Positions 12,184-28,167 of a stretch of 64,000 nt of DNA are shown one piece after another; the first letter of the stretch is position 1, and the number at the start of each line of letters is the position of its first letter. The notes beneath the pieces were generated by a model. It did not search any database and had not been told where the DNA came from. It saw nothing but the letters and a program-made list of their open reading frames with translations. The stretch spans positions 12,340,222 through 12,404,221 of the forward strand of contig NC_084818.1 of assembly GCF_963583255.1 (NCBI RefSeq), in the 5' to 3' direction. The translations under genes and the position numbers were made by a program. Origin of the DNA: Pyrus communis (lineage: Eukaryota; Streptophyta; Magnoliopsida; Rosales; Rosaceae).

Positions 12184-12382
12184 TAGGGATGCAACATGAG
12201 TTGGGTCATGCCCAACCTAATTTCAAACCCGATCGAGAGGGTTAGAATGAAAGAAAACTCGTCCGAACCCAACCCGACCTCATAGGGATGCAACATGAGT
12301 TGGGTCATGCCCAACCTGATTTCAATCCCGATCGAGAAGGTTAGAATGAAGGAAAAACTCGTCCAAACCCAACCCGACCTCA
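12184..12382. repeat. Tandem duplication, two units of about 99 bp
   Basis: Unit 1 (12184-12282) and unit 2 (12283-12382) both begin TAGGGATGCAACATGAGTTG and run through AACCCAACCCGACCTCA. The start resembles a hAT terminus. The reverse complement of 14846-14863 begins TAGGGTGCAACTTGGACG, so the whole 12184-14863 region may be one old hAT-like element holding younger insertions. I found no clean outer target-site duplication. Confidence 0.7.
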
Positions 12383-12402
12383 ACCTGATTATTATTTGGT
12401 TG

Positions 12403-13160
12403 TAGGGGTGGGTTTGGTTCCTTTCTATTTGGTTTTTTGCCGAAATTGAAGTTACTATTCGATTCGATTGTTTTTTTAATTTTTTCATTCGCTTGACTTT
12501 TGTTCGGTTTTTTATATATATATTTTTTCAATGAGTACTAACACTGTTGCATGGTACATTATATCACTAATGTATGCATTGTTGAAACTTCAAAGAGAGG
12601 GCAGATGCATATTTATTCCATTACCAAAAATAAGGGAAGATGCATATACTCCAGTACCAAATAAAACAACTGGGCAAAAGCCTTATTCAATCGTAAGGCA
12701 CTGACCTCAAATAATTTTAATGCAAAAACTGAATTCTAATAATTATATGCAATGGGAAATTAACATAGAATCCATTTCATACCGTGTCTTAGTTAAGTAA
12801 TTGGCTCCTGCCAAAATCCATTTCATCACTTGGCAATAAAAAACAATAACAAATCCTTAAACTAATCGTACAATAAAAAACAATAACGAATCCTTAAACT
12901 AATTGCATATGTACACAGTAATGTATTAGTTAGTAAGGGTTACTTATGTATCATAAAAATCGTTTAAATCGGTTTAGAATTCGGTTCGGTTTGGTTTAGT
13001 TAGGTTTCCGAACTCTTGACACCGAAACCAAATCAATATAATTCAGTTCGATTTGGTTTTTCTAATCCGGTTCGATTTTTCTTTGGTTCGGTTTATTTCG
13101 GTTTCAGTTTGTTGTTCGGTTCGGTTTGTTTTCAGTTTTCGATTTTTCGAACCCACCCCT
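12403..13160. mobile_element. Non-autonomous hAT-like element
   Basis: The left end is TAGGGGTGGGTTTGGTT. The reverse complement of the right end is AGGGGTGGGTTCGAAA. The interior is dominated by GGTTCGGTTT-type subterminal repeats near both ends and has no transposase. The flanks read TTTGGTTG on the left and TTTGGGTTG on the right, a probable target-site duplication with one indel. Confidence 0.6.
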
Positions 13161-13348
13161 TTTGGGTTGGGTTGGGTTGATGTTTGCTTGTCCATGTCAA
13201 GCCAAATCCAATCCGATTTCTAACCCAAATTGCTCATGCACATATTACCCGTCCCACTTCATATTATATAACTAGATAAAAGTTTGGGAGGACTATACTT
13301 GAGTTTGTTGTTTGCTTTGCATTTGAACAATGAACAAGTGTTGCTTTT

Positions 13349-14480
13349 AAGGGTGGGCATACAGGTACAGGAACCGCGGGTTGGGGCGGGCAATCATGGT
13401 TCGGGGCTGGTACGGGCCGGTTCCAGTTTTTTGAGGATAGAAATGGGGTGGGGCAGGTCCATAGTATTTAAGGGGCGGACCGAGTCCTAGGATTTGGATA
13501 ACAGGACCCCGGACGGCCTGTTTCTAACTATAACCCATTTACAAATTCTCTAAACCTAATCCATTATCCATTCCATCCCATCGTCCCTTTCCTTCCTGGA
13601 CTTAAACTAGACTCCCACTTGAGTCATCTCCTCCACCACCACGACAGCTCAGCTCCCTCGACGACACCACCTATTCCTCATTCTCTTCTCCCTCCCACCC
13701 TTGAATTGATTGCTTTGATTGCTTCGAGATTTCTACAAAACCAATATGGATGAAGCATCAAAATTCAAAAAACCTAGGAGATCAATCAAATTCTGAAATA
13801 CCCATTCAAAGAACACAAAGGCACTGCCCCCCACGTGCACATTTTTGACAAAAGGTTTCATCTTGGTGGAAAATATAATTAAAAATTAGGACTTTCTGCC
13901 TTTTATCAGAAGGATATGGAACTCATCTTCGGTTTGGTAGGCGATGGCTTCGTCGTCTTGCAAAACATACAAAATCATGGTGCTCGACACCCAAAAGCTC
14001 ATCGTAGCCAGCGGCGTGTCCGCCAACAAGGTTCAGTTCACGAAATACATACAGAAGACTACCATCGTCGATCTGAGTCAGATTGGAGCCTCGCGCCATC
14101 GTCGTCGATCGGAGTCAAGAGATAGAGACCTTGATTTGGGATTGGGAGAGATGAGCAAGAGAGACGGGGACCACCAACTTCACCGATTCACCACTGGTGG
14201 TTCAGCTGCTGGTGTGGGTAGCTTCTAACCCGTCGATTTCGTTGGTAGTGGGAGCAATCTGGAACCGTGGAACGTTCTGGAGCTCTGTATCAAAACCAAA
14301 AAAGAAAAAGAAAAAAGTTAATTGGGCTCGTGGACCAGCCTCGAAACGGCCTGTTTGAAATGGGCCTGGTTAGGGCCGGTTCCCAAACTTAAAAACCCTC
14401 TACCCGGTCCGGCCCGCCCCATTACTGTTTAAAACAAGTAAGGTCCGGTTCCTTCAAAATTGGGCCCGGGCCGACCCTAG
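13349..14480. mobile_element. Non-autonomous hAT element carrying a host gene fragment (Pack-hAT)
   Basis: The element starts AAGGGTGGGCATACAGG. The reverse complement of its right end starts CTAGGGTCGGCCCGGG. The host octamer TTGCTTTT occurs immediately on both sides (13341-13348 and 14481-14488), which is the 8-bp duplication typical of hAT insertion. Subterminal regions are rich in GGGCCGG and GGTTCC motifs. No transposase is present. The interior holds a fragment of the proteasome beta-4 gene at 13916-14070. Confidence 0.8.
13916..14070 (+). pseudogene. Captured fragment of 20S proteasome subunit beta type-2/beta-4 (PBD)
   Basis: The 5' end reads MELIFGLVGDGF, matching the conserved start of plant PBD proteins (MECVFGLVGNGF). 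A deletion of roughly 20 codons and a frame change follow. The second block then reads KIMVLDTQKLIVASG... VQFTKYIQK, matching the family's KIMVLDSHKL and VQFTEYIQK blocks. Both blocks are on the plus strand and in the correct order. The rest of the roughly 200-residue subunit is absent. The fragment lies wholly inside the hAT element at 13349-14480, so transposon capture is the likely origin. The family match is from memory of the conserved N-terminus. Confidence 0.75.
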
Positions 14481-15430
14481 TTGCTTTTACGTTTTATTGT
14501 TGGTTAAAGCATTGATATTGTATTGTCATTTAATTTCAATTTTGCATGGTTGGAACTTTTGATATGCGTTCCATGCTATTTGGTTTATTTTTATTATGGA
14601 GGGTGATGTGTAAAATTGAATTTTAAACAATTTTGCATTATTTGGTTCAAAATTTGAGATTTATCTTATAAATAATGTGTTAGAAGATTGAATTTGATAA
14701 AATTGGGCAAACCCAAATTTAACTCGAGTAAGCCGAACCCAATTTAAACCCGTACTTGAGTAACCCCCTAGGAACCCAAACCCAACCTATACCCGAATTA
14801 GAAATGTTGGGTTAGGATTTGGTCAACCATCTAACTCACACAATTCGTCCAAGTTGCACCCTACTCACAAATTTATCTTTCTTTCTAAATATAGGAAGTT
14901 TGAAGGGCTAATAATAAAAATTTTAAAAATAGATTTAATAAGGACAACAATGATGAGAGCACAAGCATGATGAAAGTATAAGATGCGTTTAAAAGGGATG
15001 TACAGAGTGGTCAAGTGCTTGGCGTAAAAGTGATATTGATTAACTTGGATTTTGAGAAAACTCCACATTGCATCAACTTGTCAATTGCACATTTTAGCAA
15101 CCAAATTGTATAAACTGGTGTTAAGCTCTTCTGAAGTAAATGGAATGCAAAATCATGAAACGTTATTAAGCTCATTTTTTCGCCTGAAAATTATGAATTT
15201 AAGGAGACAGAAAGACAGGGCACTAGAAAATAGAGGAAAGAGAATGGAAGAGCCTAATACATCTACTTTATTCTACAAGAGATTTGTATAAAGAACGAGA
15301 GTCTACTTTCTTAAGTTCGTTGTTCGTGATTATATTTATCAATTGTGTCTCCCTAACATTATACTATTATTCCTCCTGTGCGATTTAAAAGTTAAAACCC
15401 ATCAGTCCTTTAACTCCCCAGACAAACAGC
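14481..15430. other. Repeat-derived intergenic region
   Basis: 14580-14750 matches the repeat at 1-122 and 641-700. 14846-14863 resembles a hAT end (see 12184). 14870-15410 shows no exon structure; the small open frames here have no paralogue and no protein-like features. Confidence 0.5.
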
Positions 15431-15434
15431 ACCG

Positions 15435-17668
15435 ATGGAAGAAGAAACAAAGCCAGCCGAGTCCACAGCTACCCAAGTCCTCCCAACCCCTCTGAGCTCC
15501 GCCGAAGTTCTCCCTGTATAGCCTCCTCCGTCTTCTCTTCCTCCCAAGACCAAGAAGAGACCTCTTGAAAATGATGCTCTCTTCTCCAACTCATCCACCC
15601 TCTACAGGGTTCGCAGCGTCCTCAAAGAGGTCCGTCCTCATTTCGAGGTACAGCTAAAAACCCATGTCCCAAGTTTTGCATCTTTATGTGAATTTCTTGT
15701 AAATTTTGAAGATTTTTGTGATCTAGGTTTTCTTTTTATTGAATTGTGGATTTGGGTTTGTTTGGATTCACAATTTGCATGTCTTTAACCTTTCTAAATA
15801 TTTCATTTTTCTTTAATAAGATAAAATAAATTTATAATCTTTGTAATTCCGCTGCCTTGTACTTACATTTTCGGTTGCAAAATTCTAATATTTGAACTAT
15901 TAAGTGAAGAATGAAGGCATATGATTTATGTTCTCAAGTGAATTGAGGTGTTTCTATTTTGTATTACGTGAAGCTGTCAAAATTAGTTTTTATTTGCTAC
16001 ATTTCGGATAGTGTTCTATTATTTTAGGCTGCAGACCAAGTGTAATATGTTAAATGTATGTTATATCATTATGTAATCTGTATGCCATGGGTAGAATTTA
16101 GAAGTTGATTAGGTCCTCTTGAGACTGTTGGGGAGGCCTTTGGGTGTTAACTTGGTTTGTAGATTGTTCGTCTATCAAGGTTGTCAATGTAATCACTTTA
16201 AATCCTGCTGTTTTGAACTGCTTCTTCTGTAACTTGTTGTCTTTCGGATAGTGTTCTATTATTTGAAGTATGCATGAAGTAACTTGTTGTCTTTTGTTAT
16301 CTTGAAGGTTCTCCAGACCCCTGACTTTGGAACATGCAAGCCATCCGAAGAAATTCAAGAATGTAAGCTCATCAAGATTTTGTTTTCATCTTTTCACACA
16401 ATGACATATAGTTATCCCTTGAGTTGTATGATAAACCTGAGCTGATTTGTTAATATTAAAATAAGTGGTTATTAATGCGGTGCTTATGATGACATCCGAC
16501 TTTCATTCACGTGCTAACTTGGTTTATTAATCTGTCGGGTGAATGATCATATTGAGTTTCACCCTTGAAACTCAGTTTGTGATAATTTTATTGTTGGCCA
16601 CCCAATACTAGATATTGTTAGTAGCATTCTGATGGCCTTTTGCTTCCTTTACGAGGAGATATCTGTCTCACTCATCTTCTTATGTTGACGCATGGTTCTG
16701 TCCTGAGTTTCTTGAGCTCCATGTATGCCTTTTCTCCAGTTTTTGTATCCCTTTGGATACTTTTGAGTTCAAGGCTTTTTGATGGAGCCAATTGCATGAG
16801 ATGTTGTTTGTTACTTGCCATTTGACGGACAAGTAGAAAGTGACTTTTTATGGATTGATCATGGGATGTGCTTGTGATCATGTATGTTGCAAATTGCAGA
16901 TGTGAAGCTTCTGATGGAACTTTGCAAACAGATGACGGCAGAAACAGTTTCGGCAACAAGAAGTAAGAATGCACCAGCTGAAAAGCCCCAAGATACAAGG
17001 GCTTTTGGGAAGCCATCAGAAAATAAGTTTCCATCAGGTGTAGCCAGTGAGAAGCAGCGGGGTGAAGATGGTCAGACTCAAGGGACATATATTGTTGGTG
17101 GGTCTGCTTTTTTCTTGAATTTCATTATATTTGTAGGCGAAGAACCAGTCTACTATGGAATAACAAAGGAGTCATTTTGAGCTAATGGCAGCAAAGAAAC
17201 GGTTCTGTAATCGTTCCGTTATCTTAGACTGTGATTGCTAGCAGAAAATATTAATCCTACCCCATTATATATATAAAAAAGGGGGATTTCATTGATGATT
17301 TCATTAGAATGGCTATTCACCTTGATTCTTCAAATGGGATCAGTGGATGTTTTAAATTTGTAATATTTGAATGGATGTAATGATTTGATGAACTAAAATT
17401 TATGTCAGCAATTTTATTATAGAAAGACAGGCTGTTTGATTAGTATCTTCACTGGAGACATGGATGGTACTATTATCTGGACGTCGGACCAGACATCTGC
17501 TAGGGACATCAACTTAAAACAGTTGCAGTGTGTCAAGTCTCAAATGCAAACCCAGACCAAGGTAAGCCATCTGCTGCCATGTTTCTTTCCCTTGCAGATC
17601 CAGTTGCAGAAGAGGCTTTTAACAATCGAGAGTGACCCTCAAAAGTTGGATATTCCTCTCCCTCTGTA
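15435..17668 (+). pseudogene. Broken multi-exon gene of unknown function, copy 2
   Basis: Exon 1 is 15435-15647 (MEEETKPAES... VRPHFE) with a GTACAG donor. Exon 2 is about 16308-16362 (VLQTPDFGTCKPSEEIQE) with a GTAAGC donor. Exon 3 starts at 16900 after TTGCAG (VKLLMELCKQM) and runs open to a TGA at 17178-17180. A further block (17436-17668, IWTSDQTSARDINLKQ) has a small intron-like gap. Exon 1 carries the same in-frame TAG after SAEVLPV as the copy at 713, so the lesion may predate the duplication. Alternatively the true start is downstream. The family is not recognised. Everything after exon 1 could still be open, so I rate pseudogene status as likely and not certain. Confidence 0.55.
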
Positions 17669-17999
17669 AATATATTCTTCTGCATAAGGGTGATTCTGCG
17701 GACACCCAACTATAACGACAAATTCTTAGTTGTTCATAAACCATTCTTGGGTGCCCAGAGACAATTCTCGAGTGTCCATTGAATCACTCTTTTCGTAAGG
17801 AAAACAACTAGACACTGTCATATTCATTCACAATCTAACAATGTCCCTGCCCAAAATCCAACAACAAACCCGATCCCCTTACTGATGTAAAAATCCTCTC
17901 TATGCATCCAATGCAGGGATTGCAGTACGACCATGTTCTTTAGAGTCAAATTAAGACCAAGAACCACAATTACTTAGGAAAGCAAAATAATTCCACTTG

Positions 18000-18835
18000 A
18001 TAAATCAAGTACCAAGAGCATCTCCCATACCGTCTTCATATTCGAGATTTCTTTGAGATATTTGGCGATTTCTTATATATTGAGATACCTTGAGACCTCT
18101 ATTCTGGTTCATTAGAAGACATCTGTCCCTATATTTAGGTGATGGGTAATCCTAAGGAAACCAAATTTTTTAAACCAAATTTGCAAACCAAATGATGCGG
18201 TTGTTGATAATTGGATTATTATTTAAGCGTTGATTAACTTGCTTATTTCCTATTGGTGACACATCATTTGGTTTGCAAATTTAATTTAAAATTTTGGTCT
18301 CCCTAACATTACCATTAGGAGATATGGGGATGTGAGGACTCCATTTATAGTCCTCATTGAAGATGCTTGTTTTACAATAATTCCATTAGACAACATGATT
18401 GATAAAGTGAGACTTTTTGATGCCCCATTGAAGAAGCTCACATTACAATAATTCCACATAACTACTTTCTTTTTATTCACCAAGGGATTGAAAATCCTAG
18501 TGTAAAGCCCCTTTAACCTATAAAAATAATTTTAGCAAGACTAGAATTTTCAGAAGTGATTATCTTTTTAAGTGAACCACTGAATCTGGGATGAAAGTTA
18601 ATCCCTTTAAAACCGAGGCACTCAACACACGCTTTAGTAGGTGAGATGTTATGGTTAAAAAATAAATATTATTTGAACAAGTGCTTACACCAGAATCATT
18701 GGCCTTGAATTTGGGACTACATCTAACTTTTTTAATTCGAGCAATATTCTAATCTAAACTAAACTATAGGAAGGGAAATTCGAACTTTGGGTGCAAATTC
18801 AAAGGGGAGCATACTGCTCTAACCAACTTGGCTAC
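18000..18835. repeat. Inverted copy of the 5.3-6.4 kb repeat family
   Basis: The reverse complement of about 18590-18830 matches about 5290-5530, including the region around GAGATGTTATGG. 18000-18130 shares the CTATATTTAGG-type phrases of the same family. No coding sequence is seen. Confidence 0.55.
18147..18316. mobile_element. MITE with inverted repeats of about 50 bp
   Basis: The left arm reads GGTAATCCTAAGGAAACCAA and continues to TTTGCAAACCAAATGATG. The right arm is its inverted counterpart, CATCATTTGGTTTGCAAAT through to CATTACC. The spacer is about 60 bp. It lies inside the dispersed repeat. A related partial arm appears near 60250-60305. Confidence 0.65.
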
Positions 18836-18875
18836 ACCAAGGTATGGTGGGATGACAAATGGCATAAGTTAGGGG

Positions 18876-19045
18876 AAAAGGATCCTCTCCGGATCCATTT
18901 TGTGGGGATCGTAAGGATCCCCACATCCTAGCCGTTCATCGTACATTGTGCAGACATTTTTTGTTAGATACTATTTATGTTTAAATTTAAATAATAAAAG
19001 TCAAATGATTTCTGACCGCACGATACACAATGACTGGGTGGCAAA
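18876..19045. mobile_element. Degenerate MULE-type MITE
   Basis: It begins with AAAAGGATCCTCTCCGGATCC and contains GTTCATCGTACATTGTG with a loose inverted counterpart (CACGATACACAATGA). This resembles the elements at 41295-41505 and 44496-44692. The right end is not clear. Confidence 0.5.
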
Positions 19046-19481
19046 TTGATATTCAATAGGTCATGGAGATGTGCATATTTCAAGTTCTTAAATGTTGTAA
19101 ACGATCAGTTGGGTTTAAGTAAGGGTGGAGTTGATCAAACGACGGAGAATGCTTAGATGCATATTTTTAGCTTATGCATATATTTATTGAATGCTATAGA
19201 AAATGGAGTTGATGCATCTTTTTAGGTCATGGGGATATGCCTACTATATCTTTGCAGAACATGCTATGCAACACTTTTTATAGCAATTATTGAATGCTAT
19301 AGAAAGTGGTTTTGTGGTGTAGTGAAGAGAAGAACAGGAAGTACTGTGCGTGCGGGTTATTCATCTAATCTTAACGCCACAGCCGCATCATCAAAACCAA
19401 ACTGAAATCCACCAAACCGAATTACTTCTGTTTATTTTTTTATGAATTAAAAAAAAATCAAATTGGACCGAACCAAATAAT

Positions 19482-19994
19482 TGTAGAATTATCAGAGAAA
19501 TGGGCCAAAAGTCCACTCCAACAACACCGATATTGTTCACAGTTTGGTAATTACCACATGCACAATCTGTCAGGTGTGGGGTTATGATATTTAAACTCTC
19601 ATTTTGTCAGAGATATGATCATAGGATATTTAAACTCTCATTTTGTTAGAGATATGGTCAATGTGAGCTATTTCAACACGTTCCTCACATGGGAGTCATA
19701 CGTGGGAGATCTAAACATCGACAACCATATGAAGCCAGTGGGACTCACCTTACACGCAGGGTCAAGGGACCCATCATCATCGCCCAAGGCCAAGAGGACC
19801 CAACCATCATGTAGCAGTACATGCCTGCTCTTGGCTCTGATACCATGTAGAATTATCAAAGAGATGCCCATTCCAATAACACTGATATTGTCCTTAACTT
19901 GGTAATTACCACATGCACAATCCGTCAAATGTGGGGTTAAGATATTTAAACTCTCATTTTGTCAGGAATACGGTCGATGTGGGATATTTCAACA
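19482..19994 (-). mobile_element. TRIM retroelement, second family
   Basis: On the minus strand, an LTR-like repeat (19994 to 19846, starting TGTTGAAATATCCCACATCG and ending TTCTACA) is followed immediately by TGGTATCAGAGCCAAG, a near-perfect initiator-Met primer site. A short internal region ends at a purine-rich tract before a second LTR (19678 to 19482). That LTR carries an internal tandem copy of GATATTTAAACTCTCATTTT. Sequence right of 19994 (CTTCCCTCACGTTGGACC) looks like more internal domain, so the locus may once have been a longer LTR-internal-LTR array. There is no coding capacity. Confidence 0.75.
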
Positions 19995-20499
19995 CTTCCC
20001 TCACGTTGGACCAAATTTGTGGATCACATGTTAATTCTATACTTTATATGATTGTTTTGTTTGTCATAAATTTTTTACTGTATATGATTGTTTTGTTCGT
20101 CATAAATTTTTGAATGGTAAAGTACAAAAAACTACCTTAACTATTGGTGTCACGACACTTTCATATCTCATCTTTTAAAATTGACAATGTCATACCTCAT
20201 CTTACGAATTTGTGCCAATGTCAGACCTCCGTCAATTTTTCTATTACTTTTTTTGTTAAATGCTGACGTGGCTAGAGACGGGACCCAATTTTTATTAAAA
20301 AAAAATTGATTAAATATTAAAAAAATTAATTAAATATTAAAAGTAACAAAAAAAACAAAAAAAAAACCCATCAACCTGTGTCCCCCTCCCTAAAAACCTA
20401 GATCCCCTTATCTGAGTTCTCTCCCACCCAACCCTCTCTCTCTTCTCTCTCCCTGCAACATGCATCCCTGAAATCCCAAAACCCATAAATCCTTCCCAC

Positions 20500-20728
20500 C
20501 TGTCCCCCCCCCCCCCCCCCAACCTTCCTCTCCGATCCCACCAACGACGACCCTACCTCTGTCGTTGACTCCAGCAATGACAGCCACGACCCTTAATCGC
20601 CCCCAAACCCTAACTCTAGCCACAACCTCCACAACAACATTCCCTTCTTCTCCTCGCCCCCAGAGTCTGCCCCTCCGGCGATCTGCGAGAGAAAAACAAA
20701 ACAACAACAACAACAACAACAACAACAA
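20500..20728. repeat. Poly-C tract and (AAC)n microsatellite
   Basis: An uninterrupted C run of about 16 bp lies at 20505-20520. An (AAC)n array lies at about 20698-20728. Both are inside the Pack-MULE and explain low-complexity frames on either strand. Confidence 0.85.
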
Positions 20729-20859
20729 TCCCAATAGAAAAACTATCTGTTTTTCCTAGAAAATTCCAAGATTTTCTGAGAAAATCAGAGGAAGGGCGAG
20801 AAACAGAGAGAGCGAGTTGTGATCTGAGAGTGGCTCTCTTTGGTCTGAGTTTCCGATAA

Positions 20860-21129
20860 ATGGTATATATAGGCGGGTTGGATGAGGAGGAGATAGTGGA
20901 GGTGAAGTCCATGGCGATGGGTTCTAAGAGGGTGAAGCCTTTGCACAATTTCAACTTGCCGTGGTATTTGAAGTGGGGGAACCAGAAGCACCTGTGGTGC
21001 CAGAAGGAGACCTCCAACACCAGCGGGGGTGGTGGGGAAGGGTCTGGGGTTAATTGGCGATTGTCGGCTCAGAGGATTGAGAGCTCGCTGGCGATGATGA
21101 CTCGAGTGGGAATGGTTTCTGGGTTTTGA
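20860..21129 (+). pseudogene. Captured 5' fragment of a DUF1639-family gene inside the Pack-MULE
   Basis: The frame includes the block KPLHNFNLPWYLKWGNQKHL. This matches the conserved N-terminal signature of plant DUF1639 proteins (KPLHNF-LP-LKWGNQR-LRC), recalled from the family and not from a search. A likely native start is the ATG near 20911 (MAMGSKRVKPL). The frame continues through a Gly/Ser-rich linker and a RLSAQRIE segment. It ends at 21127-21129, just before the right inverted repeat. The C-terminal half of the family domain is missing. A TATA-like TATATATA at 20863-20870 lies just upstream. The fragment may be transcribed but cannot make the full protein. Confidence 0.6.
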
Positions 21130-21923
21130 GATTTTAGGGATGTAGGTTGCAGGGAGATAAGAGAGAGAGGCGAGAGAGAGAAAGGAGAGAGAGGGTTGGG
21201 TGGGGGAGAACTCAGAGAAGGGGATCTGGGTTTTTGGGGAGGGGGGACACGGATTGATGGGTTCTTTTGGTTTTTTGTTTTTTTTTTAATATTTAATTAT
21301 TTTTTAATAAAAATGGGTCCCGTTGCTGGCCACGTCAGCATTTAACCGAAAAAGTAATAGAAAAACTGACGAAGATCTAACATTGTCACAAATTTGTAAG
21401 ATGAGGTATAACATTGCCAATTTTAAAAGATGAGGTATAAAAATGTCACGACACCAATAATAAAGGTAATTTTTTGTACTTTTACCCATTTTTGAACAAG
21501 GGGTTAACTTTTTATTTTTAATTTTTATCCAAGTAGTAATTTATATCAACGTCTGACAACGATAAGACGACGTTTGAAAAACTAATAATTATTATTTATT
21601 TATCCAAGTAGGAATCCTATATGCTTTCTGTACACAAATTATAAAGCTTCTGAACGATTTCCTCCCTTCCACTGTTTTTAACAAACTTTCTATTTTTGCT
21701 TTCCATTTTGTCAAAGGAATTCATATACTCGAATTGACACATAAGAAAGCAAATCAAATAAAACAATTCCAATACAAGGAAAATGACCAAAATCTAATCC
21801 CATGGAAATGATGAAGCTTTGGCTCCAGTGGTCTTAAACCTTATGATCGATCGACGCCATATATGCTAAGAGCCAAACCGAAAGAAGTGGAAAACTGGGC
21901 AGCTGGTCGACCGGCCTAGATTT

Positions 21924-26600
<4,677 letters not shown>

Positions 26601-28160
26601 ATAGAGAAACAAATCCAGCATTAATCTATCAAAAACATCACAAGAGTCAAGGATATTAAACTAAGTAACAATTAAATCATTCTTGTATTTATTTAGTTGT
26701 GAAAATTTTGACCAGCTTACTAAATTTCCTTTGTTTTGAATGAGCTGGGCCATTGGTTTGGAGTTCATTGGTGAGATATTTGTATTGAATTTTGTTGTTT
26801 GGAATGAATGTGAGTGGGGCCAAGTGGCCAACTGAAGTTGAGACATTTTCATCATTTGCAATCGTTACGGCGCCGTTTCTATACCAAAAACTAAAAAAGT
26901 GCGCCCGTACGATTTAGTATTTAATCTCGATCTATTATGTCACTTAATACTACGATTTATCGGTATTCATCTTCACTTATAAGTGAAATGTCTCATATTC
27001 GATTTACCTTCTTAGTGTAGGTAATATCGTTTATTCAGAAAAAAATAATAACAATAAAAATAAAACTTGATTTGTCCTTACAATTACTATAAAAATAAAA
27101 GAAAATCCAGGTAGATACAAATAATTTGAGTTGAGCATCTTTGTGAAGTTGGTCAATATATGAATCTTTTGGACACAAAATGTTGAGATACAAATCCATG
27201 AACCCACCAGAATGATCTCTGTCTTCGACGATGTGCTGCATGTAAAAACAGAAACTGAAACGAGATTCTAGCACGCAAATTCTTGAGTTCGATTCCAATA
27301 TCACTTGTACGAAAAAGTTGTTCACAAAGATAAATGAACTCCAACGAATGTGATTTTACTTTTAACTATATCAACACAGTGTTCGTTAAGCACCATATTA
27401 ACACAAATTAAACCATAAGCAGGAAATTACTGTGTTTACATGGATTTGTTCTACTCAAGACGAAAAATCGCAAACTTACCTTTCTTGGGACGGTATCCCT
27501 ACATTTACACAGCCTCCACCTTTGCTTGTGCATGAACTGCACCTGCTGCCCAAACAACCACCACACACTATATAAGAATTGAGAAATATATTTATACAGA
27601 AACGATAACCTTAATAGGCACCACATGAATCTCCCAAAACAGAGCAAAAAACAGTAAAGCAAAGAGAAACAGGCACAAAACAATGAATGATACAGCCTAC
27701 GACAGTGTGAAACTCACCTTGTTAATACATGTTACAGAGTACAATATATATAATATGCAATCAAAGCTAAGTACCAAAGCGTGTGAGAGAGGAGTACTAG
27801 GTTTGTGAGATTGCATGTGTATTGCTCAAATATATATAGAGAACTCTTTGTTCACATATAAATGTATTCACCGTCATTCTTTTTTAAGCTAACTCCGGCC
27901 AAAAGAACGCACAATACTTACATTAAACTCGAAAAGAGTCCTGCAAAATTTGCGTATAGGCAACAGATTCCCAATACAGAACATGGAAAACACACAAATG
28001 ACGATACAAAGAACCCCTTCTCTAGACACTTTTTCTTTCAGTTTTCTACGAAGATTGTTATACACTCTACAATTACAGTAAGTTCCATGAAGTCTTATCT
28101 TTTATCCATCAACCACTTTGAAAAGAGCAACGATTACTATACAAATAAGATAAGAATTGC
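26601..28160. other. Intergenic, with a short repeat near 26890-27060
   Basis: No supported gene. The 26890-27060 stretch (CACTTATAAGTGAAATGTCTC... GATATTAC-type ends) resembles the TTTTTTGAACAAACGATATT repeats near 42900, 46690 and 46880. The rest has only short, leucine- or phenylalanine-rich chance frames. Confidence 0.4.
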
Positions 28161-28167
28161 ATTCTTA

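Larger units (their letters stand above)
20115..21487. mobile_element. Pack-MULE with TIRs of about 250 bp and a 9-bp target duplication
   Basis: The left arm starts TGGTAAAGTACAAAAAACTA. The right arm is its inverted counterpart, ending GTACTTTTACCC. The inverted similarity extends inward to about 20388 and 21238. It includes the GCTGACGTGGC/GCCACGTCAGC pair and the CCCATCAACC/GGATTGATGGG pair. The nonamer ATTTTTGAA flanks both sides (20106-20114 and 21488-21496), as expected for Mutator-like elements. The paralogous spacer at about 52190-52215 is an uninterrupted site. The interior is GC-richer, has no transposase and carries a host gene fragment (20860-21129). Confidence 0.88.

Noticed and set aside
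20337..20734. Gly/Arg/Val-rich minus-strand frames in the Pack-MULE
   Set aside because: They arise from the poly-C tract, the (AAC)n array and GC-rich leader DNA. The plus-strand DUF1639-like frame is the better reading.
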